A DNA stretch of 64,000 nucleotides from Alcaligenaceae bacterium (GTDB lineage Bacteria > Pseudomonadota > Gammaproteobacteria > Burkholderiales > Burkholderiaceae_B), in contig JACCER010000009.1 of NCBI GenBank assembly GCA_013416445.1, positions 62,001-126,000 of the forward strand, read 5' to 3'. Both the position numbers and the translations under genes were made by a program. This document shows positions 35,097 to 44,634 of this stretch, in pieces. The notes under the pieces are model-generated. The model searched no databases. It was not told the origin of the DNA and was given only the letters and a program-made list of their open reading frames with translations. Position 1 is the stretch's first letter. The number at the start of each line of letters is the position of its first letter.

Positions 35097-36389
35097 CTAT
35101 TGTGAAACCGTACGGCTGGCGGGGAAGATAATGGAAAACAGGCTGCCCGCGCCGTAACGGCTTTGTATGGTCAATTCGGCATTGTGATGCATGGCGACGT
35201 GTTTGGTGATGGCCAGGCCCAGGCCGGTGCCCCCGGTGGCACGTGAGCGGCCGCGATCTACGCGGTAGAAGCGTTCTGTCAGGCGTGGGATGTCTTGCGA
35301 GGCTATGCCTATGCCAGTGTCTTGCACTGAATAACACGCGTTGCCGTTTTCGGTCAGATACCAACTGACGGTAATGATGCCGTCTTTTGGGGTGTAGCGT
35401 ATGGCGTTGGTCAGTAGGTTGGAGACAGCCGAGGCCAGTTCGCTTTCCATGCCGGTGATGCACAGGTCTTGGTTAATGTTTTCAATAAAGACATGCTGGC
35501 CGCCGGAGAGTACCCGCCCTTGGGTCAGAGCGGTGCATATAAGGTCCGCCATGTTGACGGTTGTACCGCTGGCGGCGGGAGATGATTCCAGAGTGGAAAG
35601 CGTCAGCAGATCGGCAACAATGGCCTGCATCAGGTGGGCTTGTTCGAGCATTAGTTCCAGGTAGCGGCTTTCCTGCTCTGGGCTGAGCGATCCAGCGGGC
35701 ATGTCGTGCAGGGTTTCCAGGAAGCCCGACAGCACGGTGAGCGGTGTGCGTAGTTCGTGGGAGACGTTTGCGATGAAGTCTTGGCGTGTGGTTTCCAGCT
35801 TTTCGACCTGGGTGACGTCGCGGGTAACGATAAGGAATTGGTCCAGGCTGTAAGGGGTCAGTTGCACCAGCAGCGAGATGGCGCGGTCGTCATTTTGCAC
35901 ATGCAGCAATACTGGGCTGGGCCAGGTTCGTTGTCTTGCATAGCGGGCGAATTCAGGGGCCCGCAGTATATTGAATATGCTGTGGCCACGATCTGTTTCC
36001 AGATTCAGGCCGATATGCTCGCTGGCGGTCTGGTTGCACCAGGTCAGTTGCATCGCGGCATTCAGCGTGATGGCGCCGTCGGGCAGGGCTTCGGCCGCAA
36101 GCATGATGCCGTTTACGTTTTTATTCAGCAGGTCGATGTCTTGCCGGTTTTTTCGCAACTTGCGATAGATGGGCGCCAGCACTTCATCCCAGGGGCCCAC
36201 CGAGGGCGGCGGCGGTGCATCAATGTTTTTGACCCATTTCGATATGCGTGAAAGCTGCAGGCCGCTAACCAGTATCATGGCGGTCAGGCCGAAGGCGAAA
36301 AGTCCCCATCCGGTGTTGGGGCCCAGCCATGTTCCGCAGAGCCATCCGAGCAGCGCCCACAAGCCGATGGAAAATAAGGTTTTAAGCAT
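35097..36389 (-). CDS. phoR: Phosphate regulon sensor histidine kinase PhoR
   Basis: 430 residues. Two close N-terminal hydrophobic helices (about 3-45) form the membrane anchor without a periplasmic domain, as in PhoR. A PAS domain follows (about 95-200; LPDGAITLNAAMQLTWCNQTA). The DHp box is FIANVSHELRTPLTVL with the phosphorylated histidine, and the HATPase has N-box SAVSNLLTNAIRYTPK, G1 VQDTGIGI and G2 GGTGLGLAITKH. It phosphorylates PhoB under phosphate limitation. The gene starts 2 bases after the phoB stop. Confidence 0.93.
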   Translation of the reverse strand: MLKTLFSIGLWALLGWLCGTWLGPNTGWGLFAFGLTAMILVSGLQLSRISKWVKNIDAPPPPSVGPWDEVLAPIYRKLRKNRQDIDLLNKNVNGIMLAAEALPDGAITLNAAMQLTWCNQTASEHIGLNLETDRGHSIFNILRAPEFARYARQRTWPSPVLLHVQNDDRAISLLVQLTPYSLDQFLIVTRDVTQVEKLETTRQDFIANVSHELRTPLTVLSGFLETLHDMPAGSLSPEQESRYLELMLEQAHLMQAIVADLLTLSTLESSPAASGTTVNMADLICTALTQGRVLSGGQHVFIENINQDLCITGMESELASAVSNLLTNAIRYTPKDGIITVSWYLTENGNACYSVQDTGIGIASQDIPRLTERFYRVDRGRSRATGGTGLGLAITKHVAMHHNAELTIQSRYGAGSLFSIIFPASRTVSQ

Positions 36390-36391
36390 TT

Positions 36392-37096
36392 CTACAAAGT
36401 TGTTATAGGCGGTGTCGCGGTGAACCGGTAGCCGGCGCCACGCACGGTTTCTATATGGTTATCGTGGTTGCCTGGCTCGAGGGCTTTGCGCAGGCGTCGT
36501 ATGTGCACATCGATAGTGCGCTCTTCGACGAACACGTGGTCGCCCCATACCTGGTCCAGCAATTGGGTGCGTGAAAACACCCTTTCCGTGTGCGTCATGA
36601 AAAAGTGTAGCAGGCGAAACTCGGTGGGGCCTATGCCCAGGACCAAGCCATTGCCGGTAACCCGATGCGTAGCAGGGTCCAACTGCAATGTGCCTATCTG
36701 TATCAGATCGTCGGTCAGTTGCGGGGCGCGCCGACGCAGTACGGCCTTGATGCGCGCCATCAGTTCTTTGGGGGAAAAGGGCTTGGTAATGTAGTCGTCT
36801 GCACCGGCTTCCAGGCCGTCCAGCTTGTCTTGTTCGGCACCTTTGGCGGTCAGCATAATAATTGGCACCTGGCGAGTGCGCTCGTCGGAGCGCAGTTTCT
36901 TGGCCATGGTAATGCCCGATGCGCCAGGCAGCATCCAGTCGAGCAGGATCAGATCAGGCAGTTCGGCCCGGATCAGGGTCTGGGCTTGTTCGGCATCGTA
37001 GGCGCGCAGCACCTTGTGACCGGCGAAGGTCAAATTGACCGAAATTAGTTCTTGAATGGCGGGTTCGTCTTCTATGACAAGTATGGTTGTGCTCAT
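36392..37096 (-). CDS. phoB: Phosphate regulon response regulator PhoB
   Basis: 234 residues. The receiver domain has ILVIEDEPAIQEL, the phospho-acceptor aspartate in LILLDWMLPG, and the K switch in YITKPFSPKEL. The C-terminal OmpR-type winged helix includes LLHFFMTHTERVFSRTQLLDQVWG and VDVHIRRLRKAL-type (here IDVHIRRLRKAL). It activates pho-box promoters when phosphate is scarce. It is the first gene of phoB-phoR and is divergent from ubiE. Confidence 0.95.
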   Translation of the reverse strand: MSTTILVIEDEPAIQELISVNLTFAGHKVLRAYDAEQAQTLIRAELPDLILLDWMLPGASGITMAKKLRSDERTRQVPIIMLTAKGAEQDKLDGLEAGADDYITKPFSPKELMARIKAVLRRRAPQLTDDLIQIGTLQLDPATHRVTGNGLVLGIGPTEFRLLHFFMTHTERVFSRTQLLDQVWGDHVFVEERTIDVHIRRLRKALEPGNHDNHIETVRGAGYRFTATPPITTL

Positions 37097-37190
37097 GGGG
37101 CCTGGTAGCTGTTCAAGGTGTATCGTAATTGAAAGAGGGTTGGCAATGGATGATAGGCTGCAAATGTTGCATGTTTGTGAAAAAGGCTGC

Positions 37191-37220
37191 GGGTCGGATG
37201 ACGCACCGCGCCCAAACCGA
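37191..37220. repeat. Degenerate short palindromic repeat, copy 7
   Basis: GGGTCGGATGACGCACCGCG followed by CCCAAACCGA retains the overall shape with several substitutions. It lies between phoB and ubiE. Confidence 0.45.
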
Positions 37221-37274
37221 TAAAAAAGGGTTCATGAGCTTAAATTGCGCATAATGTTGTACGATTACCAAATC

Positions 37275-38069
37275 ATGCAAAATACCAGCACATCCTCTCC
37301 AGAAACTGCGGCTTCCGCCTCTGCGCCGGCACCTGAAGCAAGCACCCATTTTGGCTTTAAAACTGTCGGCGAGCACGAGAAGGCAGGCAAGGTAGCCGAG
37401 GTCTTCCATTCGGTGGCCAGCCGTTACGACATCATGAACGACCTGATGTCGGGTGGGTTGCACAGGATCTGGAAGGCTTTTACCATAGGCCGCGCCGATA
37501 TCCGCCCCGGCATGAAGGTGCTGGATATCGCAGGCGGCACGGGCGATTTGGCGCGTGCCTTTGCCAAGCGGGCCGGCCCCTCTGGTGAGGTCTGGCTTAC
37601 CGATATCAACGACTCCATGCTCAGGGTCGGGCGTGACCGCCTGGCCGATAGCGGCCAACTGATTCCCACCGCTGTTTGCGATGCCGAAAAACTGCCGTTT
37701 CCGTCAGGCCACTTTGATCGCGTCAGCGTGGCTTTTGGTTTGCGCAACATGACCCACAAAGACCAAGCCTTGGCTGAAATGCGGCGTGTGCTTAAACCAG
37801 GCGGCAAGTTGCTGGTGCTGGAGTTTTCTCGGGTGGCCAAACCGCTAGCGCCAGCTTACGATTGGTATTCGTTCAATATTCTGCCATGGTTGGGTAAAAA
37901 AGTGGCGGGCGACGAAGCCAGCTACCGCTATCTGGCTGAATCCATACGCATGCACCCCGACCAGGACACCTTGGCGGACATGCTTGAAACCGCAGGCTTG
38001 TCGCGGGTGCGTTATTTCAACCTCAGCGCCGGCTTGGTGGCGTTGCACGAAGGCGTCAACCTGGGTTGA
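37275..38069 (+). CDS. ubiE: Demethylmenaquinone / 2-methoxy-6-polyprenyl-1,4-benzoquinol C-methyltransferase UbiE
   Basis: 264 residues from ATG 37275 ([10 protein letters not shown]); an in-frame ATG at 37245 is less likely. UbiE signatures: [24 protein letters not shown], the SAM-binding loop [12 protein letters not shown], and [21 protein letters not shown]. The first 30 residues are low-complexity and Ala/Ser/Pro-rich, an extension beyond the usual length. It methylates the quinone ring in ubiquinone synthesis. Other ubiquinone genes, ubiJ and ubiB, follow after the Tim44-like gene. Confidence 0.95.
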   Translation: MQNTSTSSPETAASASAPAPEASTHFGFKTVGEHEKAGKVAEVFHSVASRYDIMNDLMSGGLHRIWKAFTIGRADIRPGMKVLDIAGGTGDLARAFAKRAGPSGEVWLTDINDSMLRVGRDRLADSGQLIPTAVCDAEKLPFPSGHFDRVSVAFGLRNMTHKDQALAEMRRVLKPGGKLLVLEFSRVAKPLAPAYDWYSFNILPWLGKKVAGDEASYRYLAESIRMHPDQDTLADMLETAGLSRVRYFNLSAGLVALHEGVNLG

Positions 38070-38273
38070 CCGCGTCTAGCGGTACTTACAGTCGGTGTGT
38101 GCGGGGTACTTTATTCTGTAAGCGGTTGAACTTTTTTTACCCGCACGGTCTTACATTATGCTAATGTTCAGCTTCCAGTAAGAAGACTGTTTCTTCTTTT
38201 ACTGCTGAACTCATTAAACGAAATCCATATTTCGGCGTTGTGCCGTTGGCACGCCGCACTACAGGAGCATTAC

Positions 38274-39251
38274 ATGTCCCATCGGTTTTCCCGGTTTCTT
38301 GCCGTTGCTATGCTGGTTGTCTCGGCAGGGGCAATGATGTCGGCCTCTTTCGATGCCGAGGCCCGTCGCATGGGCGGGGGTAAAAGTTTTGGCCGGCAAT
38401 CGTCCAACGTAACGCAACAGCGCCAAGCGGTTACTCCACCGGCGGCCAACAACATGGCCAAGTCTGCAGCGCCCGCCGCTGGCGCCGCGGCTGCAGGCAC
38501 GGCAGCCAAAAGTGGTATGTCACGGTTTCTGGGCCCCATAGCCGGCATAGCCGCTGGCCTGGGCATAGCTGCCTTGTTGTCCAGCATGGGCTTGTCGGGC
38601 GCTTTCCTGGAAATGATATCCAGTATGCTGCTTATTGGCTTGCTTGTTTTTGGTGTCATGTTCATTGTGCGCAGAATGCGTGGCGGGGCTGCGCGCCCGG
38701 CTATGCAGCAGGCTGGCAACGGCCCTTTGCAGCGGCAAAACACCCAAGATCAGCCGCCGCAAAATATCTTGCGTCAGGCCAGCCAGCCCGTAGCGGCCGC
38801 AGCAACAGCAGCAACAGCAACAGCAGCAGTGGCGCCGGTGCCCGCCGCTCCGGTCGATGAAAAGTGGTTCATCCCTGGCGACTTCGATAGCTCGACTTTC
38901 CTGGCCAATGCCAAGTCGCAGTTCATAGAAATCCAGGCTGTCTGGGATGGCGCCGACATGGATAAGCTTCGCGACTACATGACCGACGACCTCATTGCCG
39001 AGGTCAAGCCGGAATTGCTCGCCCGTGAAGCAGGCAACGTAACCCAGGTCGTGTTGCTGAACGCCGAACTTTTGGGCATAGAATCCGTCTCGGGCGGCCA
39101 TCTGGCCAGCGTGCGCTATTCGGGCATGCTGCGCGAGGCCAAAGACGCCGAAGCTTTCCGCTTCGAAGAAGTCTGGAACCTGTATAAGGCTGATGGCGCA
39201 GGCTGGCTGTTGGCAGGTATCCAGCAAATTCCGGTTGAATACGCAAGCTAA
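38274..39251 (+). CDS. Tim44-like domain protein, secreted or membrane-anchored
   Basis: 325 residues from ATG 38274, preceded by a clear AGGAG ribosome binding site. A signal-like helix (FLAVAMLVVSAGAMMSASFDAEA), a short RMGGGKSFGRQSS motif common in this family, an Ala/Gln-rich segment, then two membrane helices (about 90-135: FLGPIAGIAAGLGIAALLSSMG and FLEMISSMLLIGLLVFGVMFIV). The C-terminal Tim44-like domain (about 210-325) contains WFIPGDFDSSTFLANAKSQFIEIQ. A run of GCA/ACA codons encodes the linker AAATAATATAA. The role of bacterial Tim44-like proteins is not established. It sits between ubiE and ubiJ and ends in a strong terminator. Confidence 0.87.
   Translation: MSHRFSRFLAVAMLVVSAGAMMSASFDAEARRMGGGKSFGRQSSNVTQQRQAVTPPAANNMAKSAAPAAGAAAAGTAAKSGMSRFLGPIAGIAAGLGIAALLSSMGLSGAFLEMISSMLLIGLLVFGVMFIVRRMRGGAARPAMQQAGNGPLQRQNTQDQPPQNILRQASQPVAAAATAATATAAVAPVPAAPVDEKWFIPGDFDSSTFLANAKSQFIEIQAVWDGADMDKLRDYMTDDLIAEVKPELLAREAGNVTQVVLLNAELLGIESVSGGHLASVRYSGMLREAKDAEAFRFEEVWNLYKADGAGWLLAGIQQIPVEYAS
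38798..38828 (+). repeat. GCA/ACA codon microsatellite in Tim44-like gene
   Basis: A run of GCA and ACA triplets encodes an alternating Ala/Thr linker just before the Tim44-like domain. Changes in copy number would stay in frame. Confidence 0.7.
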
Positions 39252-39275
39252 GTTTGTTGCTGTGGTTTAACGGAT

Positions 39276-39305
39276 AAAAGGGCGCCTTAATCAGGTGCCC
39301 TTTTT
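39276..39305 (+). terminator. Rho-independent terminator after the Tim44-like gene
   Basis: AAAAGGGCGCC and GGTGCCCTTTTT form a stable hairpin with a six-base loop followed by a T-run, 25 bases after the stop codon. Confidence 0.88.
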
Positions 39306-39331
39306 GTAGTGGCGCTGTGGCGTAACCCGAC
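39306..39331. repeat. Degenerate short palindromic repeat, copy 8
   Basis: GTAGTGGCGCTGTGGCGTAA followed by CCCGAC retains the outer sequences and lacks the GGATTA arm. It directly follows the terminator. Confidence 0.45.
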
Positions 39332-39384
39332 ACCAAATGCCGTAAAAAGGCACTGTTCCCTCGAGGCTAAGTAAAACGTTAAAC

Positions 39385-39413
39385 TTGATATCTTGCCTTA
39401 GTGCTCATATGAA
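39385..39413 (+). promoter_or_regulatory. Candidate sigma-70 promoter of the ubiJ-ubiB operon
   Basis: TTGATA (39385-39390) and TATGAA (39408-39413) are separated by 17 bases, about 30 bases ahead of the ubiJ start and after the preceding terminator. Confidence 0.4.
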
Positions 39414-39442
39414 ATAATCGGCGTTGCCGCATAAGTCCAAAC

Positions 39443-40081
39443 ATGCTTCCTTTACCCCCTTTTCTTGCTCCGACAGCGGTTTTCGCGCGCATGCTCAACA
39501 AGCTGCTGCAGCGTGAAAGCTGGGCGCGCGACCGCTTGAGCCGCCATTCGGGTAAAACGGCGCGCTTTATGCTTGGCAGCATCACTGTCAGCCTGACCAT
39601 ACAAGCGGGCGGGCTGCTCGAACCATCTGATCCGGTTATTGTGCCTGATGTCACCCTGACCATACCCGCCAACCGCATCACTCAGCTTCCTGTCGTGCTG
39701 CGCGCGCGCGATCCGGCCTTGCTTACCGAACTGATGCATATCCAGGGCGATGCCGGCCTGGCCCAAGCGGTGTCAGACCTGGCGCGCGACCTGCGCTGGG
39801 ATATCGAAGACGACTTATCCGGCCTGGTGGGCGACATCGCCGCGCGGCGGTTGTTGCAGACGGGCAGGGCTGTAGTGGAAGGGGTGCAGGTGTCTGCTGA
39901 ACGCTTGGCTGGCAATGTCAGTGAATTCATCTCTGAAGAAAGCGGCCTGATGGCCAGCCGCCCAGCCTTCAACGATCATGCGGCCCGCTTGCAAGGCATG
40001 CAGGCCTTGCTTGAGCGCCTCGAGGTCAGGGTTGCAGGTATCGCCGACACCGCCTTGCGCAACACGCAGCGCAAGGTCTGA
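39443..40081 (+). CDS. ubiJ: Ubiquinone biosynthesis accessory factor UbiJ
   Basis: 212 residues with an N-terminal SCP2-type lipid-binding fold (about 12-110: [60 protein letters not shown]) and a helical C-terminal part. UbiJ scaffolds the soluble complex of ubiquinone hydroxylases and binds the lipid intermediate. The stop precedes ubiB by two bases, the normal ubiE-ubiJ-ubiB arrangement apart from the inserted Tim44-like gene. ATG 39491 is an alternative start. Confidence 0.9.
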   Translation: MLPLPPFLAPTAVFARMLNKLLQRESWARDRLSRHSGKTARFMLGSITVSLTIQAGGLLEPSDPVIVPDVTLTIPANRITQLPVVLRARDPALLTELMHIQGDAGLAQAVSDLARDLRWDIEDDLSGLVGDIAARRLLQTGRAVVEGVQVSAERLAGNVSEFISEESGLMASRPAFNDHAARLQGMQALLERLEVRVAGIADTALRNTQRKV

Positions 40082-40083
40082 CC

Positions 40084-41643
40084 ATGTTTACTTTATTTCG
40101 CCTGCTGTACATTGTTTTTGTCGCCTTGCGATTCAGGCTCGATGAACTCGTGCTTTCTAGCATCAAGCATCCGGTGGCCTATGGTTTGCTGCGTATTGTT
40201 CGCCTGGGGCGTGCGCCTAAAATGGAACGCGGCGTCAGGCTGCGTATTGCGCTTGAGTCCTTGGGGCCCATTTTCGTCAAGTTCGGGCAAGTATTGTCAA
40301 CCCGGCGTGATCTGATTCCGCTTGATGTCGCCATAGAACTGGCCTTGTTGCAAGATCGTGTGCCGCCTTTCCCGTCGGATCAGTCTGCGGCCCTGATCGA
40401 GGCAGCCCTGGGCGCTTCGCCCTATACGCTGTTCAAGCAGTTCGACACTGATCCGATCGCTTCCGCGTCCATTGCGCAAGTGCATTTTGCCGTGCTGCAC
40501 GATGGCCGTGAAGTCGCTGTCAAGGTCTTGCGCCCGGGCATGCGCGAGATTATAGAAAAAGACCTGACCTTGTTGCGCATGTTGGCCAGTCTGGTTGAAA
40601 GGCTGGCCGCCGATGCGCGGCGCCTGAAGCCGCGTCAGGTGGTGGCTGAATTCGATATTTATTTGCACGACGAGCTCGATCTCATCCGTGAAGCGTCCAA
40701 TTGCAGTCAGTTGCGGCGGAATTTCGGGCCCGAGACCGGGCGCGGCGAATTGCTGATGGTGCCAGAGGTAGTGTGGGAATATTGCGCCACTACCGTCTTC
40801 ACCATGGAGCGCATGCGTGGCATACCGGTTAGCCAGATCGACCGCCTGAAAGCCGCCAATATCGATATCAAGGGCCTGGCGCGCACTGGCGTGGAAATTT
40901 TCTTCACGCAGGTGTTTACCGATGGTTTCTTTCATGCCGACATGCATCCGGGCAATATCTATGTGTCTGATGCCCCTGAAACGCTGGGTCGTTATATAGC
41001 GCTCGATTTCGGTATCGTGGGTTCGCTGTCCGAATTCGACAAAAACTACCTGGCTCAAAATTTCCTGGCTTTTTTTCAGCGCGATTACCGGCGCGTGGCG
41101 CAACTGCATATTGAGTCGGGCTGGGCTCCGCCAACCACCCGTGAAGAAGACCTGGAAGGTGCTGTGCGTGCGGTTTGCGAACCTTATTTCGACCGGCCTT
41201 TGTCTGAAATTTCCCTTGGCCAAGTGCTGTTGCGGCTGTTCCAGACTTCGCGCCGGTTCAATGTTGAAATTCAGCCACAGCTGGTTTTGCTGCAAAAAAC
41301 CTTGTTAAACGTAGAAGGAATGGGGCGCGAGCTCGATCCTAATCTAGACTTATGGCAAACGGCCAAGCCTTATCTTGAAAAATGGATGCATGAGCGTATA
41401 GGTTTTGCTGGTTTGCGCAAACGCCTGGACACAGAAGCCAGCCAGTGGGCGCAGATCCTGCCGCAAATTCCGCGCCTGGTTTATGCCAACCTGAATCGAC
41501 CAGATACCGGGCCTAGGTTAAACTTAGAGCTTGAACGTTTGCGTCGTGCCAATCAACAAACAAACCGCTTGCTGACAGCGCTTACAGCTGTAATGGCGGT
41601 GGCTGTAGGTGTAGCCATCTGGGCGCTTACGCGTCACATTTAA
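40084..41643 (+). CDS. ubiB: Ubiquinone biosynthesis regulatory protein kinase UbiB
   Basis: 519 residues of an atypical ADCK-type kinase. The family KxGQ motif is [11 protein letters not shown]; the alanine-rich loop region is [13 protein letters not shown]; the lysine strand is VAVKVLRPG; the HxDxHPGN motif is [11 protein letters not shown] and the metal-binding aspartate is in ALDFGIVG. Two C-terminal transmembrane helices are suggested by [20 protein letters not shown]. It is needed for ubiquinone synthesis, probably by ATP-driven release of lipid precursors. Confidence 0.95.
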   Translation: MFTLFRLLYIVFVALRFRLDELVLSSIKHPVAYGLLRIVRLGRAPKMERGVRLRIALESLGPIFVKFGQVLSTRRDLIPLDVAIELALLQDRVPPFPSDQSAALIEAALGASPYTLFKQFDTDPIASASIAQVHFAVLHDGREVAVKVLRPGMREIIEKDLTLLRMLASLVERLAADARRLKPRQVVAEFDIYLHDELDLIREASNCSQLRRNFGPETGRGELLMVPEVVWEYCATTVFTMERMRGIPVSQIDRLKAANIDIKGLARTGVEIFFTQVFTDGFFHADMHPGNIYVSDAPETLGRYIALDFGIVGSLSEFDKNYLAQNFLAFFQRDYRRVAQLHIESGWAPPTTREEDLEGAVRAVCEPYFDRPLSEISLGQVLLRLFQTSRRFNVEIQPQLVLLQKTLLNVEGMGRELDPNLDLWQTAKPYLEKWMHERIGFAGLRKRLDTEASQWAQILPQIPRLVYANLNRPDTGPRLNLELERLRRANQQTNRLLTALTAVMAVAVGVAIWALTRHI

Positions 41644-41654
41644 GAGAGATCTCT

Positions 41655-42506
41655 ATGCTTTATCCTGAATTGTTCAAATCGATGGAAGCGGTGCGCTGGA
41701 ACATGGGCACCGATATTCCCTGGGATGACTACGACGCCAGCAAGCTGACTGACGACCAGGCCTATACGATTAAAATGAACGCCATTACCGAATGGGCAGC
41801 ACTGCCGGCAACAGAAATGTTCCTGCGCGATAACCGCGATGACAGCGATTTTTGCGCTTTCATGTCAATATGGTTTTTTGAAGAGCAAAAGCATTCGCTC
41901 GCGCTAATCGAATATTTACGCCGTTTCCGTCCTGAACTCGTGCCAACCGAAGCTGAATTGCATAAAGTACGCTTTGAATTCGATCCGGCTCCGGCCATGG
42001 AAACCCTGATGCTGCATTTCTGCGGCGAGGTTCGCCTGAATCACTGGTATCGCCGCGCCGCCGACTGGCACACAGAACCCGTCATCCAGTCCATCTATAA
42101 AATCATTGCTCAAGACGAAGCACGTCATGCGGGGGCTTATCTGCGCTATATGAAGCGCGCCCTAATGCACCAAAGCAAAGAATTCGGCGCCAGCGCCCGT
42201 CTTGCTTTCGCCAAAATCGGGGTGCTGATGGCATCGGCGCACCGTACGCCGCAGGCTTTGCACCCAACCAATCTGCACGTCAACAAAGAAATGTACCCCC
42301 TGGATACAGTGCAGTCCAAGCTGCCTTCACCGGGCTGGCTTGAAAACTGGCTCGATAACCAGATTCATTTCGACAAAGAATGGGAAGGCAAGGTCAGCAC
42401 GCGGATTCTGCACAATATGTCACTGCTAATGGAAAACACCTTTAATACGGTGCAAGACCTGAATCGTTATCGCAAGGGTCTGATCAAGGATCTGGCGCCG
42501 GCATAA
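41655..42506 (+). CDS. Ferritin-like di-iron protein in ubiquinone operon
   Basis: 283 residues. Four-helix di-iron ligands are complete and regularly spaced: E46 (ITEW), E77 and H80 (EEQKH), E125 (CGEVRLNH), E155 and H158 (DEARH). This E-ExxH-E-ExxH pattern is that of acyl-ACP desaturases and related ferritin-like oxidases. It begins 11 bases after ubiB, and its stop overlaps the hldE2 start by one base (TAATG), so it is part of the ubiJ-ubiB operon. A hydroxylase role in quinone or lipid modification is possible from context, but no substrate can be read from sequence. It is not an obvious Coq7 homologue. Confidence 0.8.
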   Translation: MLYPELFKSMEAVRWNMGTDIPWDDYDASKLTDDQAYTIKMNAITEWAALPATEMFLRDNRDDSDFCAFMSIWFFEEQKHSLALIEYLRRFRPELVPTEAELHKVRFEFDPAPAMETLMLHFCGEVRLNHWYRRAADWHTEPVIQSIYKIIAQDEARHAGAYLRYMKRALMHQSKEFGASARLAFAKIGVLMASAHRTPQALHPTNLHVNKEMYPLDTVQSKLPSPGWLENWLDNQIHFDKEWEGKVSTRILHNMSLLMENTFNTVQDLNRYRKGLIKDLAPA

Positions 42507-42988
42507 TGGCGGCCCGTTTCGAATCCAAGGTGCTTACGCGCGAAGCCTGCGTTGCGGCGGCACAGGCGGGCGAGTTTGCGCGCCCGCTTATTTTCACCAA
42601 TGGTGTCTTCGATATCCTGCATCGGGGCCATGCCAGTTATCTCGACGCTGCCGCGCAGCTGGGGGCGACGCTGGTGGTGGCTTTGAATACTGATGAGTCT
42701 GTACGTCGTTTGGGTAAGGGCGACGACCGGCCGTTAAATACCCTGGCTGATCGGGCTGCCTTGATGGCGGCATTGGGGTGCGTGGCGGTGGTTACCGACT
42801 TCTCTGAAGATACGCCGCAAACCCTGATCGAGCAGCTGCGGCCTGACGTTATCGTGAAGGGCGGCGATTACGATATGGAAACTTTGCCTGAAACCGCAAG
42901 TGTAAAAAGCTGGGGGGGCAAGGCCGTAGCCATTCCGTTTGAGTTCGAGCGCTCGACGACCAAGCTGTTGAATAAAATTCGGGGCTGA
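42506..42988 (+). CDS. rfaE2: D-glycero-beta-D-manno-heptose 1-phosphate adenylyltransferase
   Basis: 160 residues, a stand-alone nucleotidyltransferase domain (HldC/RfaE2; HldE C-terminal half). The HxGH motif appears in FTNGVFDILHRGHASYL. ALNTDESVRRLGKGDDRP and VIVKGGDYDMETLPE are typical. It makes ADP-heptose for the LPS inner core. The start overlaps the preceding stop by one base. Confidence 0.94.
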   Translation: MAARFESKVLTREACVAAAQAGEFARPLIFTNGVFDILHRGHASYLDAAAQLGATLVVALNTDESVRRLGKGDDRPLNTLADRAALMAALGCVAVVTDFSEDTPQTLIEQLRPDVIVKGGDYDMETLPETASVKSWGGKAVAIPFEFERSTTKLLNKIRG

Positions 42989-43313
42989 TTCTGGGTATTG
43001 ACAAGTGGCTTTTGCGTTCATAGGCAAAAGTCAGGTGTGCCGTATACGGTTGTTGGTATCTTACGCAAAGTCGGTGGCGTAGTTAAGAACCAGACACAGC
43101 GCCACAAGAATCAGGCTCGAAGCCATAAAAAAACCGACACAGCGTCACCAGAACCTAACAGCGCAGCCAGCCCGCAAGTGGATAAACTGGCTTGCTCGAA
43201 TAGAAACTTTGCTCTTGCACAGAAAAATTACAAGCTCAAAAGCATGTATATAGGCTAAAGTAGCCGATCAAGCTGCGTATTGCTCTACGATCAGGTGGCA
43301 AGTTTCTATTTCA
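42989..43313. repeat. Repeat-rich intergenic region upstream of the MFS gene
   Basis: Contains GCAAAAGTCAGGTGTGCCG (near 43023), very like the outer arm of the palindrome at 45157. It also has two copies of an AACC(A)GACACAGCG(C/T)CAC motif (near 43089 and 43131), resembling the AACCAGACAACGTCA tandem repeats at 45.7 kb. An 86-codon open frame here (42998-43258) has a low-complexity, basic translation and is probably not a gene. No promoter was assigned. Confidence 0.6.
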
Positions 43314-44606
43314 ATGCAAGCCAACACAGATACTCAAGACGGTATTACAAAAAACACCGGTCGTATTTTTTATGGCTGGTATGTGGTCATTGCTGTGTTT
43401 GTCATACTTACGACATGTTCGGGCCTGACCGTCTATAGTCTTTCTGTCTATTTGCATGCCTTCGTTGCCGAGGGCCGGTTCTCGACCCAAGAGGTATCGC
43501 TGGCATCTGGTGCGTTTTCGGCGGCATCCGGGCTGGTTGGCCTGGCGGTGGGCAGGTTGCTGGAAATCTACGATGTTCGCCACATCATGACAGGGGGAAT
43601 CGCCTTGATGGGCATGGCTTTGCTGTCACTCCCTTGGGTGCAAGGCCTGCCCGCGCTTTACATGTTTTACCTGCTTTTGGGCATAGGTTACGGCGCATCA
43701 GCCCTCATACCATGTTCGACATTAATAGCACGCTGGTTTTCGCACCAACGGTCAACGGCCTTATCGATTGCCTCTACGGGTAATTCGTTCGGCGCTATCG
43801 TCCTTACGCCACCGGCTGCGCTGTTGATCAGTGAATTAGGCATTGACGGGGCAAGTCTTTGGCTGACTCTGATTTTGCTGATTGGCGTGCTGCCATTCAC
43901 CTGGCTGGTCTTGCGATCCTGGCCCAGTGAGCGCGGGCTCAGCCCGTATGGCGAGTCAAGCGTGAATGCGTCCAAGTCCGCGGTAGCTATCGAGCCGGTT
44001 GATGCCGACCCCGCATCACGCACTCGTTTTTATCGTATGCTGAATGTGTCGTTTATGCTGGGAATGGCGGCACATGTCGGGGGCCAGACTCATATTTTCA
44101 ACCTGCTGATGTCTCGTGGCGCAGACGTTGAAACAGCAGGGCTGGCGATAGCCCTGATGGCGGCATCCAGCGTGCTGGCGCGTTTTCTTGCCGTACTGGC
44201 CTTAAGGTACATAACTACACGAACTCTGGTGTCGGTGCTGCTTGCAATACAGGGCGTGGCTTTGTACGGGTGTGCGTTTGCCACTGACGTGACGCTTTTG
44301 ATCGGATACATGATTCTCTATGGCACAATGCTGGGCAACTTTGTAACCATGCAGTCTGTTTTGCTGGCAGAAGTATTTGGAACGGCCATGTATGGGCGCC
44401 TATATGGCTTAGCCCGCGTTTGGTGTGTGCCAGGTGCGCTGCTTGCACCAGGCATGATGGGTATGTTGTACGCCTTCGAGCAAGCTTATGTCATGGCTTA
44501 CTTGGCTGTGGGCAGCCTCTCGCTGGCGGGGATCCTGGCCTTGATGCTTGCGGGTCCGGAACCTGTGCCTGCTACCACATTACTTCAGCTATCTCGTTCT
44601 GCTTGA
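43314..44606 (+). CDS. MFS transporter (monocarboxylate/oxalate-formate-like)
   Basis: 430 residues with 12 predicted helices. It begins FYGWYVVIAVFVILTTCSGLTVYSLSVYL, the pattern of OFA/monocarboxylate-porter-like MFS carriers. The loop motif RWFSHQRSTALSIASTGNSFG corresponds to the conserved RWFxxRRGxAxGIAxxG of that group. It would exchange or import an organic acid. A thioesterase gene follows 28 bases later, and the pair is bracketed by related repeats. Confidence 0.88.
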   Translation: MQANTDTQDGITKNTGRIFYGWYVVIAVFVILTTCSGLTVYSLSVYLHAFVAEGRFSTQEVSLASGAFSAASGLVGLAVGRLLEIYDVRHIMTGGIALMGMALLSLPWVQGLPALYMFYLLLGIGYGASALIPCSTLIARWFSHQRSTALSIASTGNSFGAIVLTPPAALLISELGIDGASLWLTLILLIGVLPFTWLVLRSWPSERGLSPYGESSVNASKSAVAIEPVDADPASRTRFYRMLNVSFMLGMAAHVGGQTHIFNLLMSRGADVETAGLAIALMAASSVLARFLAVLALRYITTRTLVSVLLAIQGVALYGCAFATDVTLLIGYMILYGTMLGNFVTMQSVLLAEVFGTAMYGRLYGLARVWCVPGALLAPGMMGMLYAFEQAYVMAYLAVGSLSLAGILALMLAGPEPVPATTLLQLSRSA

Positions 44607-44634
44607 CGAGGCAGGAAATTTTCAAGGGTAAACA

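Noticed and set aside
40297-41295. 332-residue open frame antisense to ubiB
   Set aside because: Mirror of codon bias in ubiB; no domain and no ribosome binding site seen.
42998-43258. 86-residue open frame between rfaE2 and the MFS gene
   Set aside because: Low-complexity basic translation made from the repeat motifs of this region; no ribosome binding site.
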